DNA of 64,000 nt, from positions 558,001 through 622,000 of the forward strand of contig CAWAIR010000037.1 in the NCBI GenBank assembly GCA_963782045.1, read 5' to 3'. Position 1 is the first letter of the stretch. Each line of letters begins with the position of its first letter. Shown piece by piece: positions 55,852 through 63,878 of this stretch. The notes under the pieces were generated by a model that was not told where the DNA came from, did not search any database, and saw only the letters and a list, made by a program, of their open reading frames with translations. This DNA is from CAVSRC01 sp963782045 (GTDB taxonomy: Bacteria; Pseudomonadota; Alphaproteobacteria; Rhizobiales; Kaistiaceae). Position numbers and translations under genes: made by a program.

Positions 55852-56265
55852 GGAGAACAGGAGACGTCTATCGGCCGGTCTCGAGGGGACTTCCCCAGTC
55901 CATCCACTATAGACAGACGCCTCTGAAAATGGAACTCCCGTGGTATGCCTGTCTTAACTCCTGACCTTACACCGATGACACATGGACATATCAGTATCCG
56001 CTTTGCGTTCAAATGCCGACATCGGCCGTCCAAACGCAATGTCCTTTGCCGCAAGCGGAGATCGCCCCGCGTCGCGGCGGCTGACTGGCCGGTCGTTTCG
56101 ACCGCGCTCGCCCCTGCCCCTTCACCCACCGGCGATAGCCGTGAGGGCGCGCCGCCGGTCGATCGGCGGTCGCACAGCGTCGTGCGGCGTGATACGCGCC
56201 ATCTCCCGCGGCGACGTCGGCAGGGCTTACGAGGCAAGCCCTGCCCAGGCGGTGGCCACCTGCCC
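55852..56265. other. Intergenic 414 bp without recognised gene
   Basis: It holds AT-richer sequence near 55900-56030 that may carry the transpeptidase promoter. A perfect 10-bp hairpin (GGCAGGGCTT-N7-AAGCCCTGCC, 56219-56245) lies downstream of the next minus-strand gene; it lacks a T-run but could end its transcript. ORFs here read as shadows. Confidence 0.5.
56219..56245 (-). terminator. Hairpin downstream of the Lpd-like gene
   Basis: Perfect 10-bp stem with 7-nt loop, 21 bp beyond the stop codon at 56266; no clear U-tract, so moderate support only. Confidence 0.45.
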
Positions 56266-57667
56266 CTAGTGGCGCGGCGCCAACGCCTCGCGCGCCGCGA
56301 TCCCCATCAATTCGCTCAGCGTCGGATGCGCGTGGATCGCCATGGCGAGGGCTTCCATGGGCACATGCGCACTGACCGCCAGTGTGCCTTCGCCGAGAAG
56401 CGGCGCGGCGTCCGCGGCAAGGATATGAACACCGAGCACGGCGCGGGTGGCATCGTCATAGACGATCTTGAGCATGCCCTCGGGATGGCCCGAAACCTGC
56501 GCCCGGGCGTCCGTGCGATAGTCGTAGCGCGCGATGCCGACCTTGTGGCCCGCTGCGCGGGCTTCACTCTCGGTCAGGCCGGCAATGCCGACTTCGGGCG
56601 TGCTGAAGACCACCGCGGAATTGTTCTCCGGCGTCGGGAAGCGGACCGGCCGGCCGAGCAGATGGCCTGCAAGCGCCAGGCCCTTGGGCGGTTGCCCAAT
56701 GGGCGAACATCGGGTGGCCGATGACGTCACCGACGGCGTAGATGCCAGGTTCGTCCGTCTCCAGCTTGCCGTCGACCTTGATGCCGTGATGATCGAAGCG
56801 CACGGCCGTATGCTCCAGTCCAAGGCCGTCGACATTCGGGCTGCGTCCGGTCGAGTCGAGAATGGAATCGGCGTCAGCCGCGTGCTCGGCGCCTGTGGCG
56901 TCCCGATATTTCACGCGGACGCCATTGCCGTGGCTGGAGATCGCCAGAACCTGCACACCGAGTTCCAGCGCGATGCCCTGGCGCTGGATGTGCGCCTGCA
57001 GGGCGGTGGCAACCTCCTCCTCGACCGGCGCGAGAATGCGCGGGCCAGCCTCGATCAACGTCACCTGGCTGCCGAACGCGGCAAAGACCTGCGCCATCTC
57101 GACACCGATGGGACCGGCACCGATGACGACGAGGCGCTCAGGCGGACGCTGGACCTCGAGCAGCTGTTCGCTGGTGATCACCTGCGGCAGGTCGATGCCT
57201 TCGATCGGCAGCAGCTGCGGCACCGATCCGGTGGCGATGATCGCACTGGCAAATTCGATGTCCTCGGGCTCACCGTCGGTCGGAACGATCCGTGCATGGC
57301 GCGGCCCGGTGAGCACGGCACTGCCGAACTGAACCGACAGGGTCGGAAGCTGATGCGCGTGCTGCAGGGCGCCTTCGGAGCGCCGGTTCAGGATCGTCGC
57401 CTTGCGCCCCATGATCGCGTGCCAGTCGATTTCGATCGGACCGGTCGGCACGCGCAGACCGAACTCCTCCGAATGCTTGATGGCGCTCAGGTGTTGAGCG
57501 CTCTCGCGCAGGATCTTGGACGGGATACAGCCCTCGAACAGGCAGGTTCCGCCCAGGCCCCTGCCTTTCTCGACCAGCAATACGTGACGGCCTGCACTTG
57601 CCAGCGCCATCGCCGCCGGTGTGCCGCCGGGTCCTCCACCAATCACCAATACGTCGACGTTCTTCAT
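56266..57667 (-). pseudogene. Dihydrolipoamide dehydrogenase-like disulfide reductase, frame-broken
   Basis: This is a two-domain FAD/NAD pyridine nucleotide-disulfide oxidoreductase of about 467 residues. FAD site: MKNVDVLVIGGGPGGTPAAM. Redox disulfide: GGTCLFEGCIPSKIL. NAD site: RLVVIGAGPIGVEMAQVFAA. Second FAD motif: IYAVGDVIGHPMFAHWA. After one extra base near 56681 the dimer domain follows: FSTPEVGIAGLTESEARAAG and the active-site pair in HAHPTLSE. The HPTLSE end marks Lpd-like rather than MerA. It is last in a unit with fmdE and a TSUP permease, not with a 2-oxo acid complex, so a metal- or sulfur-linked thiol reductase role is plausible. Confidence 0.82.
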
Positions 57668-57772
57668 GTCCGTCTCCTCAACCGGAGCTCGCTAGGTGCT
57701 ACCGGCGCTGTCATGAACCAAAGCGGTTCCTCGGAATGCTCCGGACCGATCCGGGCAGCGTCTTCTCCTGAT

Positions 57773-58537
57773 TCAAAATTGCCCCACGGCCTCCCACACC
57801 AGCTTGGCCGCTATGACGACGAGGACCACTGCATAGGTTTGAGTGATCCAGGCGGCTTTCGCCTTGCCGGTCATGAAGCGCGCGCCCAGTTGCGAGCCGA
57901 GTAGCACTGCCGCAATGCCCAGCACGGTCGGCAGCAAGGGAAAATGCCCCTGAGCGACGTAGCCCGCGAACCCGGATACCGACGAGAACGTGACGACCAG
58001 TGCAGTTGTCGCCGCGGCCTGCTTCGCCGGGTACCCCAACGCCAACAAAATGGGGCCAACCAGAAAGCCGCCGCCAATGCCCAGCAGCCCACCGACGAAG
58101 CCGATCGCGCCACCGCCCCCGATGCCAACCGCCAGCCGCGTGGAGGGCGTCGCCAACTCGCGCACCCGCGTTTGCGATCGGAACGCAGTCAGGACCATCC
58201 GTGCCGCCGCGCCAACGACTGCCACGGCAAAGAACACCAGCAGATAGTCCTTCGGCACCATCGGCTGGACGAGCGCGCCCAGCGGCGCGCCAACCGTCGC
58301 CGCGATGCCCATGGCGGCACCACCCCGCCAGTCAACCAGGCCCTTCCTGGCGTAGACCGTCAGGGCGAGGAAGGTGTTCAATCCGTTCAGCAACAGGCCC
58401 AATGGGATTGCGACGGTCTTCAGGTCAAACCCCATCCAGTGAAGGATGGGCACGTAGACCATGCCGCCACCCAGCCCGAGCATGGCGAACAGGAATGACG
58501 CAGCCGCAATCGCCGCTGCAGCCAGCACATACATCAT
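57773..58537 (-). CDS. TSUP family sulfite exporter/permease
   Basis: The 254-residue inner-membrane protein shows the repeated TauE/SafE signature: AMLGLGGGMVYVPILHWMG near the start and GGLLGIGGGFLVGPILLALG in the second half, with QAAATTALVVTFSSVSGFAG after it. The family moves sulfite, sulfoacetate, thiosulfate or similar anions. Two tandem ATGs (58537, 58534) follow a GAAAGAAGAAG tract. It lies 61 bp behind fmdE and 105 bp before the Lpd-like gene, consistent with one operon. Confidence 0.9.
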   Translation of the reverse strand: MMYVLAAAAIAAASFLFAMLGLGGGMVYVPILHWMGFDLKTVAIPLGLLLNGLNTFLALTVYARKGLVDWRGGAAMGIAATVGAPLGALVQPMVPKDYLLVFFAVAVVGAAARMVLTAFRSQTRVRELATPSTRLAVGIGGGGAIGFVGGLLGIGGGFLVGPILLALGYPAKQAAATTALVVTFSSVSGFAGYVAQGHFPLLPTVLGIAAVLLGSQLGARFMTGKAKAAWITQTYAVVLVVIAAKLVWEAVGQF

Positions 58538-58598
58538 CGCTTCTTCTTTCGCGGACGATGACGGTCGCCCTCCGACGGCCAACCGTGGACGACGAAGG

Positions 58599-59246
58599 TC
58601 AATCCTTGGCGGCTGCTTGGCGGTCGGGCGTTTTGCCTTCCGAGCAAGGGATGCAGACCCGTTTTCCGTTCACGTCGTGGAGTTTGTGCGCAAAGACGCG
58701 CTCCCCGCAGACCTCGCAAAGGTCGCTCTCGAAGCTGCCCTTCTTCCTGGCCAGCGCATAATCGAAGATCGGGCTGACATCCAGAAACTCGGCCTCCGCC
58801 CGGTTCATGACGCCGTCCACGAGAGGGTCGGTGATGCTCGCCGGAATGTCCTGGGGCAAGACTCCCTGCTTGCGTTGCTGTACGAACGGCGAGTTGAGCA
58901 TCTTGCCGAAAAATCCCGGCTTCAGCTGGACTCTGACGGCCTTGTTCCGCCGGGTGTCGATCAGCGTGAACGCCATTTTCCCGTAATAGGTCTTCTTGAT
59001 GTTGCTTTTGCCGTAGGTGCAGCCGGTAACCGCCATCAATCCGTCGGCGAAGCATCCGGCGGCATGGTCGTCGCTGGTTTCGACCAGCAGCATCAATTCC
59101 TTGTCTTGTGACCGCGCAACGCCAAGAGCATTCATCGCCGCTGCTCCGGCCCGCAACCCGAGTGGCATGGCCGGGCATTTGTGGCCGTGAAAGGCCATTG
59201 CGAGATCAAAGAAGTCTTTTGCCTCGACATGATGTGTCGAACTCAT
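58599..59246 (-). CDS. FmdE family protein with C-terminal zinc ribbon
   Basis: The 215-residue cytoplasmic protein has an N-terminal FmdE domain (AMAFHGHKCPAMPLGLRAGA, LVETSDDHAAGCFADGLMAV, GCTYGKSNIKKTYYGKMAF), whose His/Cys residues could bind metal. It ends with a four-cysteine ribbon (CEVCGERVFAHKLHD to RVCIPC). FmdE was named from the molybdenum formylmethanofuran dehydrogenase operon, but members in bacteria have no settled function. It leads the second transcription unit of the ArsR-linked regulon; AAAGGA precedes the ATG at 59246. Confidence 0.87.
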   Translation of the reverse strand: MSSTHHVEAKDFFDLAMAFHGHKCPAMPLGLRAGAAAMNALGVARSQDKELMLLVETSDDHAAGCFADGLMAVTGCTYGKSNIKKTYYGKMAFTLIDTRRNKAVRVQLKPGFFGKMLNSPFVQQRKQGVLPQDIPASITDPLVDGVMNRAEAEFLDVSPIFDYALARKKGSFESDLCEVCGERVFAHKLHDVNGKRVCIPCSEGKTPDRQAAAKD

Positions 59247-59301
59247 GGGAACCGTCCTTTCCAAGGCCGGCGAACTTCGTCGCCGCAAATTCGATGGCCA
59301 T

Positions 59302-59329
59302 CACATACGCCACTTCGTATATATGTCAA
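59302..59329 (-). promoter_or_regulatory. fmdE promoter with ArsR-type operator
   Basis: On the minus strand TTGACA (59329-59324) is followed after 16 bp by TATGTG (59307-59302). Between and overlapping the -10 lies an inverted repeat, ATATACG-N6-CGTATGT (59322-59303), one base short of perfect, with the same 7-6-7 layout as the site before arsR. It predicts co-regulation by the neighbouring ArsR protein. Confidence 0.7.
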
Positions 59330-59438
59330 GACGAATATATGACGCACCGCATGTTCCGGTGTAGCGGCGATTGACGTGTCGGCTTGAGGTCGTCAGCCGA
59401 GGCAAAACAGCGGGGATCGTGCCGCCATCGCACGCGGA

Positions 59439-60407
59439 TCAGAGCTGCGTGCAGGGCCCCGGTTCAAGCTGGATGGTCGCATGGTGGACGCCGAACCGCC
59501 GGGACAACGCGGCCTGGATGGCACGCAGGATCGTCTCCTGGTCAGCATCGGGGTCGACAGCCGCGTGAAGGGTGACCAGCAGCCGTTCCGGAGTCAGTGA
59601 CCAAGCGTGGATGTGATGGACATCACGGATACCGGGAATGCTGGCTTTCAACAAATCTGCGAGCGCCGAGAGGTTCAAATCGTCGGGAGCGCCTTCCAGC
59701 AGAATGTGACCGGACCTGCGGACGATCTTCCAAGCGCTATGCAGGATGAGAATAGCCACCAGCACGGAAAGGATCGGATCGATCGGCGTCCAGCGCGTCT
59801 CGATGATGACCATGGCTGCGACGATCGCCGCCACCGATCCCAGCAGATCGCCCATGACATGCAGCAGGGCGCCCTGAACGTTGAGGTTCTTGCGCTCGCC
59901 GCCATGCAGGATGACGAATGCGGCGATATTGACGAGCAGGCCGGCTGCCGCAACGGCGAACATCTCGGTTCCCATCACCGCCACTGGAGAGATCAGCCGC
60001 TGGCCTGCCTCGACCACGATCCACGCGGCGACGACGAACAGCGCGATACCGTTGACGAACGCCGCCAGGATCTGAAACCGGTGAAAGCCATAGGTTCTCT
60101 GCGGGTCTGCATCCTTGCGGCCCAACCGAAATGCAAACCAAGCGAGAGCAAGCGCAGCGCTGTCGGTGAGCATGTGACCGGCGTCGGCCAACAGCGCAAG
60201 GGAACCGGAAATTAGGCCACCGGCTACCTCGGCGATCATGAAGGCGCCAGTCAGCACCATGACCAAGAGTATCCGGCGTTCGTTGCCTTCGTTTACATCC
60301 GATGCGTGGTCGTGTCCTTCGTCGTCACGGACCTCATGAGTGTCATCGTCGTCTTGACCGTGAGGAGTGCCCGCCCCGAGGTTGCAGCAAGGTATGGGTG
60401 CGTCCAT
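59439..60407 (-). CDS. Cation diffusion facilitator (Zn/Cd/Co efflux)
   Basis: The 322-residue CDF protein has a His/Asp-rich cytoplasmic N-tail (PHGQDDDDTHEVRDDEGHDH). Six helices follow, with the metal site motifs ALLADAGHMLTDSAALALAW (HxxxD) and LHVMGDLLGSVAAIVAAM (HxxxD), and a C-terminal domain with GIRDVHHIHAWSLTPERLLV. It exports divalent metal by proton antiport across the inner membrane. It starts 13 bp after arsR, so it is in the arsR operon. Confidence 0.93.
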   Translation of the reverse strand: MDAPIPCCNLGAGTPHGQDDDDTHEVRDDEGHDHASDVNEGNERRILLVMVLTGAFMIAEVAGGLISGSLALLADAGHMLTDSAALALAWFAFRLGRKDADPQRTYGFHRFQILAAFVNGIALFVVAAWIVVEAGQRLISPVAVMGTEMFAVAAAGLLVNIAAFVILHGGERKNLNVQGALLHVMGDLLGSVAAIVAAMVIIETRWTPIDPILSVLVAILILHSAWKIVRRSGHILLEGAPDDLNLSALADLLKASIPGIRDVHHIHAWSLTPERLLVTLHAAVDPDADQETILRAIQAALSRRFGVHHATIQLEPGPCTQL

Positions 60408-60420
60408 GTTTCTTGGTCGA

Positions 60421-60771
60421 TCAGGCGACTTTGTCGCGTGGCGGGCGTCCCGTCATCTTCTTGAGACGGGTGCAATCCTTCTGATGGATCGGTTCCGCCG
60501 ATATTCCCGCCACCGCCGCCTTGACGGCGTCCTTGGCCCATTTCTCCAGATCAGGTGCGATCGTGTGATGGACCCATCGCGCATCCTTGCGGACGGTGAC
60601 GAGCCCCGCATCGCGGAGCACGGCCAGGTGGCGCGATATTTTAGGCTGCACCTCGCCCAGCGCGGCGACGAGTTCGCAGACACAGACCTCGCCTTCTTGC
60701 GCCATCAGAGCCAGGGCGCGAACGCGTGTTGGGTCGGACAGTGCCAGAAAGGTTTCGCGGATCTTTTCCAT
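60421..60771 (-). CDS. ArsR/SmtB family metalloregulator
   Basis: The 116-residue winged-helix repressor has LALSDPTRVRALALMAQEGE, then VCVCELVAALGEVQPKISRH (helix 3 with a CVC metal-ligand pair and the DNA-reading helix) and LAVLRDAGLVTVRKDARWVH. A CxC in this helix occurs in As(III)-, Cd- and Pb-sensing members; the third Cys of E. coli ArsR is not at the usual place. The operator lies over its own promoter, immediately upstream. The start at 60771 is 6 nt from the -10 box, predicting a leaderless or nearly leaderless message. Confidence 0.92.
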   Translation of the reverse strand: MEKIRETFLALSDPTRVRALALMAQEGEVCVCELVAALGEVQPKISRHLAVLRDAGLVTVRKDARWVHHTIAPDLEKWAKDAVKAAVAGISAEPIHQKDCTRLKKMTGRPPRDKVA

Positions 60772-60777
60772 GGCCGA

Positions 60778-60806
60778 TATATACGGTCTACCGTATATGG
60801 CGTCAA
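60778..60806 (-). promoter_or_regulatory. arsR promoter with perfect 20-bp palindromic operator
   Basis: TTGACG (60806-60801), 17-bp spacer, TATATA (60783-60778) on the minus strand. The palindrome ATATACGGT-CT-ACCGTATAT (60779-60798) fills most of the spacer and covers the -10. Its 7-6-7 core (ATATACG-N6-CGTATAT) recurs at 59303-59322. Confidence 0.85.
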
Positions 60807-60907
60807 TCGGATATATTTCTGAATCGAAGCGATAGAGGAACGCGCGGCCGCCGGCCCGCGCGATGGTGCCGGCGCGCACGACATCGTGTCGATGCGCCGA
60901 ATGACGC

Positions 60908-60977
60908 GTAACCCATCGGCCGAGTTCGTCCAAAGTCCGATGGTGGGTTACGGCGCTTGCGCGCCTGACCTACCCTA
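60908..60977. repeat. GTAACCCA...TGGGTTAC palindromic repeat
   Basis: GTAACCCATCGG pairs with CCGATGGTGGGTTAC (3-nt bulge) and is followed by a GGCGC-rich tail ending ACCTACCCTAC. It is a common style of dispersed intergenic palindrome, here at the right edge of the insertion into the GTA cluster. Confidence 0.65.
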
Positions 60978-61007
60978 CAGCGCCCCCGCTTCGCCACGGG
61001 CCTCAAC

Positions 61008-62245
61008 TCAGGCCGCCCCCGCGCCCCCCTCCTCCACCGGCTGATAGCCGACCGCGGCGCGCTTCTCGTTGACGGTCAGGAAGTCGGCCTTGGCGACGCG
61101 CTCCCACAGCGCCGCGCGGTCGGCGGAGAGCGCGTCCACCTGGTCGGCGTCGAACCACAAGCGTAGGGTTGATTGCGCGAGCGCGATCCGGCGTCGCGCC
61201 AGCCTCATCGAACGGCGGCGCCAGCCACGCGCCCAACGCCCCGGCGATCTTGCCGGTCAGCGGCAGCACGGTGCCGAACGCCAGAAGGCGGCGTTGGCTT
61301 CCTTGAAGTTCGCATAGGTGTTGTCGCCGGGGATGCCGAGCAGCATCGGCGGCACGCCGAAGGCGAGCGCGATCTCGCGCGCCGCGCCGTTCTTGGCCTC
61401 GAGAAAGTCCATGTCCTTCGGCGAGAGGCTCATCGCCTTCCAGTCGAGCCCGCCTTCCAGGAGCAGCGGCCGCCCGGCGCGGCGCATGCCGGTGAAACCG
61501 TCTTCGAGCTCCGCCTTCAGCCGCTCGTATTGTTCGCTTGTCAGGTTGCCGCCGTCCTTGGCCTGAATAGACCAGCGCCCCGAGGGCCGCGCCGAATTGT
61601 CGAGCAGCGCTTTGTTCCAGGCGCCGCCGCAGTGTGGATGTCGAGCGCTACCGCCGCCGCCTCGATTGGCGCAAAGCCGTAATGGTCGTCGAGCGGATGG
61701 AAGAGCTTCAGGTGCAGGATCGGCGAGGGCCCGTCGGGCGGCACGGCAAAGCGCACCGAACGCCCATCGACCGAGTACTCATAGGCCTCCGGCCAGCCGT
61801 CGCCGCCGGGCACCACCTTCATGCGGTCGGGGCGCAGCATGTGCAGCTCGCGCACCTCCCCGTCGACGCTGACCGCCTCGACATAGGCGTTGCCGGCGGT
61901 GAGCAGGTAGCCGGCAAGAGCCTCGCGGAAGTCGGCACCCGCCTGGCCGCGGTTCGGCCGGGCGAGCAGCGCCAGCAGCGGGTGCTCATCCACCTCGGCG
62001 GCGCCGTCATAGAGCAGCCACGGCACGCTGGCGCTCGCCTCTGCGATCAGGCGGATGCAGCGATAGGCAATGGCGTTGCCGGCATAGCCCTCCTTGGCCA
62101 GTTCGCGATAGTTGCGCGGCGTCCACACCGGACGGCCATGGCTCTGGAAGGCGATCAGCGCCCCGGCGGCAGAGGCCTTGGCTTCGGCGCGAACGGGCTC
62201 GCTCGCCGGCGGCGTCCGCCGCGGCGTGAGGAATGGAATGCGCAT
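61008..62245 (-). pseudogene. GTA gp3: phage portal protein, frame-broken
   Basis: It begins MRIPFLTPRRTPPASEPVRA, then RNYRELAKEGYAGNAIAYRC, HPLLALLARPNRGQAGADFR and HLKLFHPLDDHYGFAPIEAA, the HK97 portal core. Breaks near 61630, 61273 and 61195 (and possibly a compensated pair near 61580) separate later pieces: RRAGRPLLLEGGLDWKAMSL, GAAREIALAFGVPPMLLGIP and WERVAKADFLTVNEKRAAVG. Joined, about 410 residues. It forms the DNA entry ring of the head. It is separated from gp3.5 by about 7.7 kb, and no terminase gene lies to its right. Confidence 0.87.
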
Positions 62246-62293
62246 CTGAGCCTCGTCTTGATATTGCCTAGCGGCGGCACGGTGCCAGTTATC

Positions 62294-62337
62294 GTCGTCC
62301 CCTCGCCTTCGTGGGAGAGGGACAGGGTGAGGGGGCG
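62294..62337. repeat. CCCTCTCCC-type repeat upstream of portal
   Basis: CGTCCCCTCGCC-TTC-GTGGGAGAGGGACAGGGTGAGGGGG. The same family fills the GTA gene junctions; here it lies in the 193-bp gap between portal and DUF423, which shows nothing else. Confidence 0.7.
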
Positions 62338-62438
62338 ATCAATCGCCCCGGGGCCGCGGCCTCACGTCTCCTTGTCCGGCCACCCGGCCGGCGACTAGGG
62401 TCGGCCTGGTCTCAACCGTCACCAACCGGAGCCTAGCG

Positions 62439-62807
62439 ATGATCTCCGAAGCCGCCTGGTTCTCCCGCCTCACCATCGCCGCGGCCGGCATCCTCGGCGC
62501 CGTCGGCGTCGCCGCGGCGGCCGGCGCCACCCATCTTGGCGACACGCGCATCCTCGGTTCGCTGGCGCTGATCGCGCTCACCCAGGCGCCCGCCGTGCTG
62601 GTGCTGGCGCTGCTCGCCGGCCGTCACTGGTCGACGCGCATCGCCACGCTCCTCGTCGGCGGCGGCGCGCTCGTCTTCTCGGCCGATCTCGTCGCGCTTC
62701 ACTTTCTCGGCGCCAGCCCGGCGCCGTTCCTCGCGCCCATCGGCGGCAGCGCCATGATCCTCGGCTGGCTCGCCCTCATCCCCGCCGCCTTCGTCGGCAA
62801 GCGGTAG
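62439..62807 (+). CDS. DUF423 family membrane protein
   Basis: The 122-residue protein has four helices with FSRLTIAAAGILGAVGVAAA and AGATHLGDTRILGSLALIAL at the front, the DUF423 G-A-H pattern being partly degenerate. It ends with PIGGSAMILGWLALIPAAF. The function is unknown. It is divergent from portal and convergent with the aldo/keto reductase. The start lacks a strong ribosome site. Confidence 0.7.
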   Translation: MISEAAWFSRLTIAAAGILGAVGVAAAAGATHLGDTRILGSLALIALTQAPAVLVLALLAGRHWSTRIATLLVGGGALVFSADLVALHFLGASPAPFLAPIGGSAMILGWLALIPAAFVGKR

Positions 62808-62836
62808 CCGACGGGCATCGCGCCTCCCGTAGCCGT

Positions 62837-62874
62837 TCCCTCTCCCCTTGCGGGAGAGGGACAGGGTGAGGGGT
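62837..62874. repeat. CCCTCTCCC-type repeat between DUF423 and aldo/keto reductase
   Basis: TTCCCTCTCCC-CTTG-CGGGAGAGGGACAGGGTGAGGGG between two convergent genes. Confidence 0.7.
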
Positions 62875-62894
62875 AGCAGCGGCCCGTTCAGCCC

Positions 62895-63878
62895 CTACCA
62901 GAGCTGATCGACGTATCGCGCGATGCGCTCGTCGTAGACTTTCTTCGCCGCCGCCATGACGTCGGCGGAGAGCGGCGGCAGGTCGGCCGCGGCGGAATTG
63001 GCTTCCGCCTGCGCCTTGTTCTTGGCGCCGGGGATGACGGTGGTCACCGCCTCGTTCATCAGGATCCAACGGAGCGCGAACTGCGCCATGGTGGCGCCCG
63101 CCGGCACCAGCTTCTTCAGCCCGTCCACCGCCGCCAGGCCGACGTCATAGGGCACACCGGAGAAGGTCTCGCCCTTGTCGAAGGCGGCGCCCTCGCGGTT
63201 GAAGGTGCGGTGGTCGTCCTTGGCGAAGGTGCTGTCCGCCTTGAGCTTGCCGGTCAAGAGACCGCTCGCCAGCGGCACGCGCACGATGGTTGCGACGCCC
63301 TTCTCCTTCGCCTCCGGGAAGAACAGCCGCTGCGGCCGCTGGCGGAAAACGTTGTAGATGATCTGGATCGAGGCGACGTTCGGGAACTCGATCGCCTTCA
63401 GGCCCTCCTCCACCTTCTCGACGCTGACCCCGTACTTCCTGATCTTGCCGTCCTTCACCAGGCCGTCGAGCACGTCGAACACCTCGGGCATGTAGTAGAT
63501 CGCCGGGTGCGGGCAGTGGAGCTGGACGAGGTCGAGCGCGTCCATCTGCAAATTCCTCAGGCTTTCCTCCACCGACTTGGTGATGTTGGCCTTGGTGTAG
63601 GCGTCCGGCTGGTTGGTGCCCTCGCGCCCGGTCTTGGTGGCGACGAACGGCCGGGTGCCGCCGCGCTGCTTGAGGACGCGGCCGATGATCCGCTCAGAGC
63701 GGCCGCCGCCATAGACGTTGGCGGTGTCGATGAAGGTGACGCCGGCGTCGAGCGCGGCATTGAGCGCCGCTTCCGCGTCGCTCTCGCTGACCTCACCCCA
63801 GGTGCCGCCGATCGCCCAGGCGCCGAAGCCGATTTCCGAAACGGCGGTGCCGAGCCGTGACGCGCGTCTCTGTCTCAT
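62895..63878 (-). CDS. Aldo/keto reductase
   Basis: The 327-residue TIM-barrel protein has the AKR landmarks: VSEIGFGAWAIGGTWGE, VTFIDTANVYGGGRSERIIG (catalytic Asp/Tyr), FVATKTGRE (Lys), LVQLHCPHPAIYYMPEVFDV (His), and the late NADPH-binding ATMAQFALRWILMNEAVTTV followed by IPGAKNKAQAEANSAA. It reduces an aldehyde or ketone with NADPH; the substrate is unknown. The start at 63878 (MRQRRASRLG) follows family practice; an upstream ATG at 63902 is in frame. The 120 bp to the window end show no gene. Confidence 0.92.
   Translation of the reverse strand: MRQRRASRLGTAVSEIGFGAWAIGGTWGEVSESDAEAALNAALDAGVTFIDTANVYGGGRSERIIGRVLKQRGGTRPFVATKTGREGTNQPDAYTKANITKSVEESLRNLQMDALDLVQLHCPHPAIYYMPEVFDVLDGLVKDGKIRKYGVSVEKVEEGLKAIEFPNVASIQIIYNVFRQRPQRLFFPEAKEKGVATIVRVPLASGLLTGKLKADSTFAKDDHRTFNREGAAFDKGETFSGVPYDVGLAAVDGLKKLVPAGATMAQFALRWILMNEAVTTVIPGAKNKAQAEANSAAADLPPLSADVMAAAKKVYDERIARYVDQLW

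Noticed and set aside
56266..57667. Mercuric reductase (MerA) for the disulfide reductase
   Set aside because: The C-terminus has the Lpd-type HPTLSE motif instead of the MerA vicinal cysteine pair, there is no N-terminal HMA domain, and no merR/T/P genes are nearby.
34709..62245. An inducible temperate prophage
   Set aside because: Gene order and families match an RcGTA-type cluster; no integrase, repressor, replication genes or attachment sites were found.
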